Notes: generated by a model from the sequence alone, not told the origin. A stretch of DNA of 64,000 nucleotides from Chthoniobacterales bacterium (GCA_018402585.1 JAGYIO010000008.1:1-64000); one strand, 5' to 3'. Shown: positions 16,295 through 25,185, counted from the first letter of the stretch. Made by a program: numbers and translations.

Positions 16295-16482
16295 GGGAGG
16301 TTGTAGCGACGCGATTTGTCTGTGCGATTTATCGCGATGGGGACATCAAGATCCACCTGCTGTAGCCATGGTGGCATCGGCATCCTGCCGATGATGTCCT
16401 GTCCGTGCCCCCCTTGGCCACGTGCAAACTCGCTCGCCAAATAGTTGGGGAGCGGACGAGCGGGCCGCTCGTCCCTGCCTTC
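16295..16482. other. Repeat-filled spacer between convergent genes
   Basis: This stretch after the spermidine-synthase-like gene is taken up by repeat DNA (16309-16447) and a palindrome GGACGAGCG-GGC-CGCTCGTCC (16454-16474). The palindrome may act as a bidirectional terminator, but no T run follows it. Confidence 0.5.
16309..16447. repeat. Composite dispersed repeat
   Basis: The left part matches 15349-15452 (CGATTTATCGCGATGGGG and the GGCATCGGCATCCTGCC block). The right part, from about 16405, matches the right end of the 5203-5356 and 9092-9244 repeats (CCTTGGCCACGTGCAAACTC then CAAATAGTT). It therefore links both repeat types in one element. Confidence 0.75.
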
Positions 16483-16518
16483 TAAAAACAAACAGGCGCC
16501 TTCTTGCGAAGGCGCCTG
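16482..16518 (-). terminator. Intrinsic terminator of the LTD PEP-CTERM gene
   Basis: On the minus strand a perfect 10-bp stem (CAGGCGCCTT/AAGGCGCCTG, 16493-16518, six-base loop) is followed by TTTGTTTTTAGA. It lies 31 bases past the stop of the gene at 16549. Confidence 0.9.
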
Positions 16519-16548
16519 AGCTGCGGTGGCCCAGTCAGGGGACTAAAA

Positions 16549-17319
16549 TCAACGGCGTGCGCGCCGGCGGAGGCGGTAGGCGGCGAGGCCGGCGCCGGCC
16601 AAAGCGAGCAGCGCGTAGGTGCTGGGCTCGGGGACGACTCCGGGGGAGCCGATGGTGGTGGCCGACGCTGCGCTCTCGAACGATCCATACAGGCCCACGG
16701 AACTTGCCGCGGTGTACAGCGGGGCGGTCGGATCAGATGTCGGATCCCAGATCAATGATTGTTGGGCCGACGTGCCGCCTCCCGCGAGGCCCGTATGGCC
16801 GCCGAGGCTCGTGCCGCCGCCAACGCGGTTAAACGGGGCAAGCGTGCTCGTTCCTCCCAAGCTCGTGACCGTGAGATCAAGCGTCGAGTAGTTCACGCCC
16901 GACACAAAGATGCCAGTCGGATCCCAGAGGAGGACGGCGTCGTTTTGGCCCAAACCTCGGCCGGTGCTAGGACCGGTGAACCCGCCCATGGCGGAAAGCG
17001 TCAGCGGGCTGCCCCAGCTCGTCACGAAGGCAGCGTTGCCAGCGCCATTCGTGCCACCATCGGACATGAACACCGCCGCCTGGCCAGGGGCCAGCGAGAA
17101 CGTGTTCAGGGTGTAGGTTCTCGCGCCGTTGTAGGCCGGGTCGGAGTTATCAGTCCAGAGATAGCCGCCGAGATCGACTGTGCCCCCGCCGTAGTTGTAG
17201 AGTTCGAAGAAATCATCGCCGGCGCCGTTGGAGTTGATTTCGGTGATGAGGACGCTCTGCGCTTGCGCGCCGGTGATGATTGCGCCCGCGAGCGCGATGG
17301 TGGTGAGGAGTTTTTTCAT
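16549..17319 (-). CDS. Secreted lamin-tail-domain protein with PEP-CTERM sorting signal
   Basis: This 256-residue exported protein has a signal peptide (MKKLLTTIALAGAIITGAQA), one LTD-like beta domain from VLITEINSNGAGDDFFELYN to about residue 200, and a classical PEP-CTERM tail: VPEPSTYALLALAGAG followed by a basic RLRRRARR end. PEP-CTERM proteins are processed by exosortase and usually end up in the cell envelope or exopolysaccharide. No enzyme motif is visible. A Pho-box-like site lies 100 bases upstream and a strong terminator follows, so it is a single-gene unit likely expressed under phosphate limitation. Its role is unknown. Confidence 0.88.
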   Translation of the reverse strand: MKKLLTTIALAGAIITGAQAQSVLITEINSNGAGDDFFELYNYGGGTVDLGGYLWTDNSDPAYNGARTYTLNTFSLAPGQAAVFMSDGGTNGAGNAAFVTSWGSPLTLSAMGGFTGPSTGRGLGQNDAVLLWDPTGIFVSGVNYSTLDLTVTSLGGTSTLAPFNRVGGGTSLGGHTGLAGGGTSAQQSLIWDPTSDPTAPLYTAASSVGLYGSFESAASATTIGSPGVVPEPSTYALLALAGAGLAAYRLRRRARR

Positions 17320-17419
17320 GGTTGGCTGGATGGTGGTGGTGGTTTGGTTGGATCCGCGGGAACGACCTTGCGGTGAGTAAAGTGAAAGCAGGGCAACGCC
17401 GTAGCGGAAGTGCGAAGTT

Positions 17420-17437
17420 GTGAATTCTTTGTCACAA
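17420..17437 (-). promoter_or_regulatory. Pho-box-like direct repeat (site D)
   Basis: On the minus strand it reads TTGTGAC-AAAG-AATTCAC. The first unit equals that of sites B and E and the second equals that of site E. It sits in the 136-base gap before the LTD PEP-CTERM gene. Confidence 0.55.
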
Positions 17438-17455
17438 AAGCGTCAGCGGGGCAGG

Positions 17456-20400
17456 TCATTCGGCCAGTTCCATGCGCAGGCGCAGGAATTTGCGGATGCC
17501 CTCGGCCGGGGTGCGGTAGATGCGCTCCTGGCAACCGTCGGGGACACTGTTGGTCGTGGGGACGAAGTCGACGGTGTTGGAACTCCAGGCCGCGGGTGCA
17601 GCGAGGTCGGAAGCCGCTTGTCCGGTCACGGTCAGCCCGGTGCCGTTGGTGCGGACCGTGGCGGTGAGGGTGAGGAAATTGGTGCCGCCGGCGCTGGTCG
17701 CGCCCTGCACGGGCACGGGGAAGGACGCGCCGGGGGCGGCGGCGCCGAGGGCGAATTCGGCGAGGGCGGTGTAGCCGTTGCCGTCGTGGTCGGAATCCGC
17801 GGCCACGCCACCACCCCAGACCGCGAAGCCGAGGCCCGGCGGCGCGGTGACGTTCAGGGTGTATTTGAGCGGGGTGACCGCGCCTTCGCTGTCGGTGGCG
17901 CGCAATTCAACAAGGTAGGCTCCGGCCGGTCCCGCCGTGCCGCTCAGGGTATTACCCGCGAGCGAAAGCCAGACCGGTTTGCTCACCACGCTGACCGTCA
18001 CGGCGTGCCCCTCGGCATCCTGCGTGACCGCGGTGAAGGAATACGCGGCACCGGGCTCTGCCGTCTTGGCGGGCTGGTTGACAAATACGGGGGCGCTGTT
18101 CGCCGTGCGGTAGGCGTCGAAATTCTGAGCTTGGGTCCCCCCATTGAAACGATTGGGTGCCCCGAAGGTGCTGCCTTTGCCGTCGTCGTAGATGAAATTG
18201 AGCGGATCCTGCGCGGCAGCTTCGTCCAGATAGGGCGAGATGTCCGGCGTCGGGTCGGCTTCCAACTCGAAAACCTCGTTGTTGTTGACCCCGGAAAGCG
18301 GCTGGATCCCCTCGCCGGCCGGACCGGCTACTATGTCATACACTTCCGGTGAACCGGGGCGCGGCTTGAGGATGCGGAACTGCGTGTTGTTGCTGCCCAC
18401 CCCGATGCCCTCGCCGATCGTGCTGGCGGCCTGGTCGAGGTAGATCGCATCAAAGATGTTGATATTGCTCCAGACGTAGCCGCCCGCACCCGGGGTCGAT
18501 CCACCGGCCTGGCCGCGCCGGTCGGCTTTGTGGATCCACGTGTCGAGTCCGCCTTCGGCCGTGGTTTTCTCGGTGAAGGTGAGGATCGTCCCGGTCGGCA
18601 CGGCGGCCCAATAGCTGTCCTGCGACAAAACCAGGGTGTCCTGCGGGACAAAAACATCGCCGGCCGCCTCTTTGATTTCGATCTTCCAGCCCCTCATGTC
18701 GACCGTGCCCGCGGTTCCATCGCCGACCACGACCAACTCGAACCAATCGCCGCCATTGCCGTCGACCGATCCGAAATAGGTGTCCTCCCCGTCGCCGTCC
18801 GGCGGATCGGGAATGACTCCGCCATTAAGGCGGCTGGAGGAGGAAACCGCATTGTATTCGTTGAGGATCACCTCGCTCGTGGCGGGCAGGACAACCACGG
18901 TGTAGGGCTCGACGGTCTCCGCGGCGTTGGCGGTGAGCACGAGTTCCAACTCGTAAACACCCGCATCCCCGGCCTGCGGGGACAGATCGATATCGGCGAA
19001 AAAGCCGCTGGCAAAGGGCACATCGACCCAAGCCGGCAGCGCCCCGCCGCCCTTGGCCCGAAGCTGGAACGTGACGGTCTGGCCTTGGTCTTGCCGATAG
19101 TCCACCGTGGCCGCGGTGAACTCGCCCTCGCGGGCGAAGCGCCACGGGCGCGAGGCGAAATACGGCAGGGAAACCCCGAAGAACGGCTGCCGCCCCGCCT
19201 CGCCGAGGTTGGGCAAACCGAAGGTCGAAGGAACGACGGGATCTTTGCCGAAGTAGAGGGCGGAGTAACGGGGGTCGGCTTGCACTTGTCCGGGATAGAT
19301 TCCGCTCCCCGGATCGGCCGCGAGGTAGAAGCAAGAGGTCGCGTTGATTTCAGGATGGCGCCACGTTCCCTCGCCGACCGGACCGAATTCGTAGGTGCCG
19401 GAGGCGTTGCGCACCGCGATTTGGGTGTCGTCGTTGTTGATGACGATGCCGGACGCGCTCGCGCCGATTCCGGAGGTCGAGGCTCCGTTGACCGAGGCGA
19501 TCAGTGCGGTGTCGCCCAGCCAGATGTTGCTCCAGGAATACCGGGCGGTGGAGAGACGGTCGTCCGCATTGAGCGCTGTGTCATAGCCGCCCTCCGCCGC
19601 ATTGTCCTCGGTAAAGGTGAGAATGGCCCCCGCCGGCACCGCCGCCCAGAAGCTGTCCTGCGCAAGGGTGATGGTATCGGTCAGACGCACGCCGCCGGTC
19701 ACTTGGGACACATCGATCTGCCAGCCGCGCATGTCCACGGTGGACCCGAAGCCCGAGCCGACCACGACCAGTTCGAACCAGTCGCCCCCGTTGCCCTCGA
19801 TGCGCCCGAGCCGCAAATCGCCGCTGGGATCGGCGTGAAGGTTGCTGGCCCCCACCCCGTTGAACTCGTTGAGCACGATGCGCGGTTGCGCGGCAAAGAC
19901 CGTGATGGTCCCGGTCAACTCAACCGGGGTCTGCCCGCTGACGGCCAGGCCCAGCGTCACCGTCTGCGGTCCGGTCTGCGAAGTCGTGGGCGTGCCGGTC
20001 AGCGTCGCGCCGCTCGGGGTGATGTCAACCAGTGAGAGCCAGGCCGGTCCGGAGACGATGGAAAGCGTGGCCACGTCGCCTCCGTCTCTTTTCTGGAAGG
20101 TGACCGGCGAGGAATAAACCGCCCCGGTCTTGGCGAACCTGTTGATCCCGCTGGTGAAGGCGAGATCGAGCGAACTGGCCGAGACACCCGGCGATCCGAC
20201 GTTGGCCAAGGCGTTCGCCGAGGTGAATGCGCCAAGTGATCCCGGCGTGCTGACCGGTGATCCCGTGTTCAGCATGGTGCCCGCGGAATTGTAAGCATAA
20301 TAGAAGCTCCGGCCGGTGGTGGCCGCACCGAATGTGACGCGCGTGATTTCGGAGTTGGCTGCATTGAAGATGACGACTGCGTCGCCGTTGGAACTGAAAC

Positions 20401-20764
20401 TAACGCCACTCCCGGCGTATGAACCGACCTGCACCGACTCGGCTAAGCCCCAGAAGGTGCGGAAGGCCGGGACCTCGGTCACGGGTGCGGATGACTCCAC
20501 GAAAACCACCGATTCGCCGGGGGCGATTGACGTCACACCGTTGAGCAGAACAGCTCGGGTGAAATCGAACGTATTGTCATCCATCTTAAAACCAGTGATA
20601 TCGGCCTCGGTCGTTCCGTAGTTGGTCACTTCGAACCAGTCGGCCGTCCCGCCCGTGCCGGAGGAACTCATCGCTTCGGTTATGCGCAAAACGGCCTGGG
20701 CCTGCGCCGACGCGCCGGTGCAGGCTAGGAGGGATGCGATGAGGAGCAGAGGGATGGATTTCAT
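17456..20764 (-). CDS. Large secreted three-module LTD protein
   Basis: This protein has 1102 residues starting at ATG 20764 (MKSIPLLLIASLLACTGASA signal peptide). An open frame extends upstream but overlaps the pseudopilin gene antisense to sense in a different frame and is not credible. Three LTD-like modules follow: about 24-200, 296-520 and 632-870. The second and third are internal duplicates sharing GNGGDWFELVVVG (325-336, 670-681) and VDMRGW (343, 688). Ig-like or cadherin-like linkers (about 205-290, 540-625, 930-1000) lie between and after. The C terminus (FLRLRMELAE) follows a DSDHDGNGYTALAEF motif as in other secreted verrucomicrobial proteins. No catalytic motif is seen. It is the last gene of a Pho-box-headed operon. 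Confidence 0.85.
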   Translation of the reverse strand: MKSIPLLLIASLLACTGASAQAQAVLRITEAMSSSGTGGTADWFEVTNYGTTEADITGFKMDDNTFDFTRAVLLNGVTSIAPGESVVFVESSAPVTEVPAFRTFWGLAESVQVGSYAGSGVSFSSNGDAVVIFNAANSEITRVTFGAATTGRSFYYAYNSAGTMLNTGSPVSTPGSLGAFTSANALANVGSPGVSASSLDLAFTSGINRFAKTGAVYSSPVTFQKRDGGDVATLSIVSGPAWLSLVDITPSGATLTGTPTTSQTGPQTVTLGLAVSGQTPVELTGTITVFAAQPRIVLNEFNGVGASNLHADPSGDLRLGRIEGNGGDWFELVVVGSGFGSTVDMRGWQIDVSQVTGGVRLTDTITLAQDSFWAAVPAGAILTFTEDNAAEGGYDTALNADDRLSTARYSWSNIWLGDTALIASVNGASTSGIGASASGIVINNDDTQIAVRNASGTYEFGPVGEGTWRHPEINATSCFYLAADPGSGIYPGQVQADPRYSALYFGKDPVVPSTFGLPNLGEAGRQPFFGVSLPYFASRPWRFAREGEFTAATVDYRQDQGQTVTFQLRAKGGGALPAWVDVPFASGFFADIDLSPQAGDAGVYELELVLTANAAETVEPYTVVVLPATSEVILNEYNAVSSSSRLNGGVIPDPPDGDGEDTYFGSVDGNGGDWFELVVVGDGTAGTVDMRGWKIEIKEAAGDVFVPQDTLVLSQDSYWAAVPTGTILTFTEKTTAEGGLDTWIHKADRRGQAGGSTPGAGGYVWSNINIFDAIYLDQAASTIGEGIGVGSNNTQFRILKPRPGSPEVYDIVAGPAGEGIQPLSGVNNNEVFELEADPTPDISPYLDEAAAQDPLNFIYDDGKGSTFGAPNRFNGGTQAQNFDAYRTANSAPVFVNQPAKTAEPGAAYSFTAVTQDAEGHAVTVSVVSKPVWLSLAGNTLSGTAGPAGAYLVELRATDSEGAVTPLKYTLNVTAPPGLGFAVWGGGVAADSDHDGNGYTALAEFALGAAAPGASFPVPVQGATSAGGTNFLTLTATVRTNGTGLTVTGQAASDLAAPAAWSSNTVDFVPTTNSVPDGCQERIYRTPAEGIRKFLRLRMELAE

Positions 20765-20771
20765 GGGGTTT

Positions 20772-21485
20772 TCAGTTGTTGGCGAAGCGCCAGATGACGA
20801 CATTGGTGTCGAAGACTTGGTCTTTGGGCACGATCTTGGCATGGCCGTCGGCGAAACCGATGATGCCGGCGTTGCCGTAGCGGCCGACAAAACGTTCGTC
20901 GCGCACTTTGGGCTGTCCGAGACTGTCGGAAGCGCCACCGGGCGGCAGCAGATGCTTCTCGTCGGGCAAGGCCGCCTCGGCGAAAAGCGCGGTGCGCGAG
21001 GGGTGGGGCAGCAGGGCGAGGTTGACGCGGATCCCGCCGGGCTGGTTGGCCATCCCGTGGTCGATCTGCGAATTGATGCCGAAGGCGAAGTAGGCACTAT
21101 TCAGCTTCTGCTTCGGGTACGCAGCGGCTTTGACATAAAACACGCTGCCTTTCTCATAAAAAGAGGCGGGATTGGCGCGGTAGTTGCTTGCTGCCGTCAG
21201 GCCGGCGAGTGGCGGGAGGACATTATACCAGGCATTGGTCTGGGTGCGCAGGACGGAGAAGGACTGCACGCCGTCGCCACCCTCGGCCGGCAGACGGTAA
21301 TTATTGTCCGCCGCGTAGGCGACGGCCAGTGTGCTGATTTGCTTGATGCTATTGAGCGTGGAGACTTTCTGCGACGAGTTCATCGCGTTGCCCACCGCGG
21401 GCACGGCCAAGGCCGCCAGAATGGCGAGGATGGCGATGACCACGAGGAGTTCAATCAGGGTGAAGGCGGACGGTGGTTTTTTCAT
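20772..21485 (-). CDS. Type II pseudopilin-like protein
   Basis: This 237-residue protein starts MKKPPSAFTLIELLVVIAIL, a prepilin peptidase site (A/F with Glu at +5) followed by the hydrophobic helix of type II secretion pseudopilins. The C-terminal half contains NAGIIGFADGHAKIVPKDQV, the DG-H motif frequent in planctomycete and verrucomicrobial members. Such proteins form secretion pseudopili or surface fibres. ATG 21485 overlaps the phytase-like stop (ATGA), and the LTD protein starts 7 bases after its stop, so all three are one operon. No other secretion genes are nearby, so it may serve as a dedicated accessory. Confidence 0.88.
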   Translation of the reverse strand: MKKPPSAFTLIELLVVIAILAILAALAVPAVGNAMNSSQKVSTLNSIKQISTLAVAYAADNNYRLPAEGGDGVQSFSVLRTQTNAWYNVLPPLAGLTAASNYRANPASFYEKGSVFYVKAAAYPKQKLNSAYFAFGINSQIDHGMANQPGGIRVNLALLPHPSRTALFAEAALPDEKHLLPPGGASDSLGQPKVRDERFVGRYGNAGIIGFADGHAKIVPKDQVFDTNVVIWRFANN

Positions 21486-22786
21486 GCCGTGCGGTGGATG
21501 GATGGGTTGGCGCTCCGGGAAGCGGAAGGCGGCGGCAGGGGGGTTTCCACTTCGATGATCCAAGTGTCCTGCGCCTGCTCGGCGCGCGGGAACGGGACCG
21601 GCGACGGCGGTCCTTCGCCCGAGCGGAGCAGGAGGGTGGACGCGAGGAAGTCGTTGTCGGAGGACATGAGGAGGCGCAGGCGGCCGTCTTCGACCCCGGC
21701 CACGGCGAGGCCTTCCCATTTGGCCGGCAGCGCTTCGCGCGGGAGACCGACGGAGGCGGTGTCGAGTTCGGCCAGGTTGAAGAGCACAGTGCGGGCCACC
21801 GGCACGGCATCGGCCACCTCGTCGCGGCCGAGAATGTCGTCTGCGCCGGCCGGGTCGAGGAGCACCACGGCTTTCCAGCGCGCCGGATCCGGAGCAGCCG
21901 ATCCGTCGGCCCCGTGGTTGTCACGCTCGAGGGCGAGCAGGCGTCCGTCGGGCAGCGTGGCTAGCGCGCTATAGACGAGGTGTGACGCTTTGAGCAGCGC
22001 ACCGGGCGGGGCGGTCGCGTCGAGTTCGGCGGCTGGCGGAAAGGCCACGCGGTAGGCCGCTACTGCGGCGCCATCGCGGCCGTCGAAAAGAAAGAGCCGC
22101 GCAAACCCGGCCTGACGGCCACCATCCTGGGCCAACCCGCTCTGCAGGATGGCGGCGAGACGCCCGTCGGGCAGGAGGGTCAGCCCCTCAAACCCGCGGT
22201 TGGGGTCGCGGCCGGAGACGGCCTGCTTGCGGCTGGCGTTGACGAAGTCGCGGCCTTGCGTGGTGGACGGCAGTACTTCGGGCGGCACGGCGAAGCGCCG
22301 CACAAAGCGGCCGTCGGGCCTGAATTCGCGGATGGACGGCATGTATTCCTCGGAGACGAAAAAATTCCCGCCGGGCGCGAGGGCCAGTCCCTCGGGATCG
22401 AGGCACATGCGCCCGTCGGCGCGTTGCGGCGGCTCGGTCGCGGGTAAATCGGGGAAAAGCCCGGTGAAGGCACGGCCTTCGGAATCGCGCAGCACCGCGG
22501 TGCGGACCAGCTGCAGGTCGAGGCTCGACCCGTCGCGGGTTATAGTGAAAAATTGCAAGCGGGGACGGTAATCGATCGTGCCGTCCCCCGCCCCGCGGTC
22601 GCTGAGCATGACGATTTCCCCCGAGGGCAGAACTTCGATGGCGGACCCAATCCCGCCGATCGTCTCGCCCTCGGCGTCGCACGCATCGGCCGCGATCCGC
22701 CCCGCGGCAAGCAGAAGGGTAGAGGGTTCCACCCCGGACACAGTGACCGCCGCCGCGAGAATCAGAATGGCGCAGAGACGTTTCAC
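21482..22786 (-). CDS. Secreted phytase-like (esterase-like activity of phytase) protein
   Basis: This 434-residue exported protein resembles the phytase-like family with beta-propeller fold. Recognisable motifs are VMLSDRGAGDG, LDPEGLALAPGGNFFVSEEY, GFEGLTLLPDGRLAAILQS and LALERDNHG. GTG 22786 (VKRLCAILILAAAVTVSG) gives a signal peptide; the longer open frame upstream begins in non-coding DNA and lacks one. Members release phosphate from phytate or act as esterases; which applies here is not visible. A Pho-box-like site lies 50 bases upstream, which supports an organic-phosphate scavenging role. It leads an operon with the pseudopilin and the large LTD protein. Confidence 0.85.
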   Translation of the reverse strand: MKRLCAILILAAAVTVSGVEPSTLLLAAGRIAADACDAEGETIGGIGSAIEVLPSGEIVMLSDRGAGDGTIDYRPRLQFFTITRDGSSLDLQLVRTAVLRDSEGRAFTGLFPDLPATEPPQRADGRMCLDPEGLALAPGGNFFVSEEYMPSIREFRPDGRFVRRFAVPPEVLPSTTQGRDFVNASRKQAVSGRDPNRGFEGLTLLPDGRLAAILQSGLAQDGGRQAGFARLFLFDGRDGAAVAAYRVAFPPAAELDATAPPGALLKASHLVYSALATLPDGRLLALERDNHGADGSAAPDPARWKAVVLLDPAGADDILGRDEVADAVPVARTVLFNLAELDTASVGLPREALPAKWEGLAVAGVEDGRLRLLMSSDNDFLASTLLLRSGEGPPSPVPFPRAEQAQDTWIIEVETPLPPPSASRSANPSIHRTA

Positions 22787-22836
22787 AGCGGAGCCATTTA
22801 TGAGTCCGCTCCCGCACCCGCGCAAAGGCAGCAGAT

Positions 22837-22854
22837 GTGAATTTTCTGTCACAA
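22837..22854 (-). promoter_or_regulatory. Pho-box-like direct repeat (site E)
   Basis: On the minus strand it reads TTGTGAC-AGAA-AATTCAC. It is nearly identical to site D and keeps the 11-base period. It lies 50 bases before the phytase-like gene. Confidence 0.6.
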
Positions 22855-23145
22855 CCCGGCGCGCGCCGCCGGTCACACCATGACGGCCGAGCAGAAACCA
22901 ACAAAAGAGGGCAGGATTGCTCCCGCCCTCCAAAATCGACCCTTCTTTGGTGCTGCGACGCCAGCACCATCGGCCGGTCAATCTCCGACCATGGCAACAA
23001 AACCGGCCGCCATGCTCGCGAGGCCCGCGGCGCCACCTTTACCCAACCAGCCCGGGACACCGCGCTGCGGCCAGCGAAAAATAGACACCATTGGTCCGCA
23101 CTTGGTAGCTCACTACCCGCCACCACGTTGCCGGTGTCGGTAGTG
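22855..23145. other. Spacer upstream of the phytase operon
   Basis: This is non-coding DNA between the helicase stop and site E. Apart from site E at its edge I see no element; no hairpin with a T run follows the helicase gene. Confidence 0.4.
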
Positions 23146-25185
23146 TCAATACCACCAGTCGCGCTCGCCGGATTTTTTAGCCGGCTTGGGCGGGATGGTT
23201 CGGGGGGATTCGTCGGCCCCGGGCTTTTCCAACAAGTGGGCCGGAATTTCGGCGAGGAAACGCGAGCGGCGTTGGAAGGGCTCGCCGTAGCCGCCGCCGA
23301 GGCGGATTTGCGGGTAGCACAAATGCAGGTGATCGCGTCCGCGCGTGATGGCCACGTAGAAGAGACGGCGTTCTTCTTCCAGGGCGTCGGGTTTTTCCAG
23401 CGAGCGGGAGCCGGGGAACATGCCTTCGCTCAGCCAGATGACGAAGACCGCGCGCCATTCGAGGCCTTTGGCTTGGTGCACGGAGGAAAGCACGACGCGG
23501 TCGGTCTCGGTGTCCCGGCGCGATCCGGCGCCGTCGACATTAGTCAGGAGAGCGAGCTGCGCGAGAAATTCGTCGGTCGAGGTGAATTGCCGCGCGTATC
23601 CGGCCAGGGTGCGCAGGTCCTCGCGGCGGTTTTCGAAATTGGCGAATTCCGCCTTCAGGTAATCCTCGTAAAAGGCCTCCATGATCGACTCGATAGCTCG
23701 ATCCGGCGCGATGGGCTTACGTTCCGGCGCGATTTCGTCGAGCGTGGCGGCGAGCTGCTCCCAGATTTTTTCGGCCCGCGCCGGCGGCTTGGCCCTGCGG
23801 AGAATTTGGCCGAAGGGTGCGGGCGATTCGACCCCGGCCCGGACCACCGACCACAGGGTGTCGGCGGTTTTCTCCCCCACCCCGGGGAGCAAACGAACCA
23901 TGCGGCGGAAGGCGGTTTCGTCGGTCGGGTTGACCGCGAATTTCAAAAAGGCGGCGACGTCTTTGACGTGCGCCTGCTCGAAAAAGCGCAGACCGCTGGT
24001 CACTTCAAAGGGAATCCCGCGACGGGTCAGCTCAAGCTGGATTTCCATGGAGTGAAAATGCGCGCGGTAGAGCACGGCCATCTCGCGGAACTCGAGGCCC
24101 TCGCGGTTGAGTTCGAGGATCTGCTGCGCAAGGTAAGCGGCCTGGTCGTTGTTGGTCGGCAACTCGGCGAGCACGGGGCGTCCGCCCGCCTTGCGCCAGG
24201 CGACGAGGTTTTTTTCAAATTGCTTCAGGTTGCCGCGGATGGCGGCATTGGCCACTTCGAGGATGCCGGGCACGCTGCGGTAATTCGTCTCGATCCGGTA
24301 GGTCTGCGCACCGTGGTGGCGCTTGGGGAAATTGAGGATATTTTCGAAGTTGGCCCCGCGCCACGAATAGATCGATTGTGCGTCGTCGCCGACCACCATG
24401 ACATTGCCGTGTTTCGAGCCGAGCAGATCGACGAGGTCGGCCTGCACAAGGTTGGTGTCCTGGTATTCGTCGACCAGCACGTGGCGGAATTGATGGCGGT
24501 AATGTTCGCCCACTTCCGCATGGTCGCGCAGCAGGTGGTTGGTGCGGATGAGGAGATCGTCGAAGTCCATCGCATTGGCCGAGACTTTGCGCCGTTCGTA
24601 AGCGGCGCGGACGGAGGCCAGGGTCTCGGCCACACCGTCAAAGTAACCGAAGCGGTCGTGCACGATCTGCTCGAGCGGTTGGCCCGTATTCGCCGAGAGG
24701 GAAAACAATTCGGCGAGCACATCAGGTTTGGGAAAACGTTTGTCGCGGGGCAGGCCGGCATCCCTGACCACGCTTTTGAGCAAGTCGGATTGGTCCTCGC
24801 GGTCGAGAATGCTGAAGCCGGGGCGGAAACCGATCGTCTCGGCATGGCGGCGCAGGATGCGGTTGCCGATCGAGTGGAAAGTACCGCCCCAGATGCCGTC
24901 CGCATCCGGGCCGAGCAGTTCGGTGACCCGGCCGGTCATCTCCCGCGCCGCTTTGTTCGTGAATGTGAGGAGGAGAATTTCCCAAGGTTTGATCCCGTTC
25001 TCAAGCAGCCAGGCCACCCGGTAAATCAGGGTGCGGGTCTTGCCGCTGCCCGCCCCGGCGATGACGAGGGCAGCTCCGCCCGGCGAAGTCACGGCGGCAA
25101 GTTGCTGCTCGTTCAACTCGGTCGTATAATCGATGCGCGTGCCGGAGGACGGCGCGATATTCCGGTTCACAATCGCAGCCCCCAT
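23146..25185 (-). CDS. UvrD/PcrA-type superfamily 1 DNA helicase
   Basis: This 679-residue ATP-dependent 3'-5' helicase shows the SF1A motifs in order: Q-motif LNEQQLAAV, Walker A AGAGSGKTRTL, motif Ia TFTNKAAREM, Walker B DEYQDTN, GDDAQSIYSWRGA, ETNYRS, TSGLRFFE, SSVHQAKGLEW and VAITRGRDHL. It works in DNA repair and replication restart; PcrA, UvrD and Rep cannot be told apart by eye. ATG 25185 overlaps the preceding peptidase gene by 19 bases. A longer frame upstream lies inside that gene and is rejected. Confidence 0.93.
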   Translation of the reverse strand: MGAAIVNRNIAPSSGTRIDYTTELNEQQLAAVTSPGGAALVIAGAGSGKTRTLIYRVAWLLENGIKPWEILLLTFTNKAAREMTGRVTELLGPDADGIWGGTFHSIGNRILRRHAETIGFRPGFSILDREDQSDLLKSVVRDAGLPRDKRFPKPDVLAELFSLSANTGQPLEQIVHDRFGYFDGVAETLASVRAAYERRKVSANAMDFDDLLIRTNHLLRDHAEVGEHYRHQFRHVLVDEYQDTNLVQADLVDLLGSKHGNVMVVGDDAQSIYSWRGANFENILNFPKRHHGAQTYRIETNYRSVPGILEVANAAIRGNLKQFEKNLVAWRKAGGRPVLAELPTNNDQAAYLAQQILELNREGLEFREMAVLYRAHFHSMEIQLELTRRGIPFEVTSGLRFFEQAHVKDVAAFLKFAVNPTDETAFRRMVRLLPGVGEKTADTLWSVVRAGVESPAPFGQILRRAKPPARAEKIWEQLAATLDEIAPERKPIAPDRAIESIMEAFYEDYLKAEFANFENRREDLRTLAGYARQFTSTDEFLAQLALLTNVDGAGSRRDTETDRVVLSSVHQAKGLEWRAVFVIWLSEGMFPGSRSLEKPDALEEERRLFYVAITRGRDHLHLCYPQIRLGGGYGEPFQRRSRFLAEIPAHLLEKPGADESPRTIPPKPAKKSGERDWWY

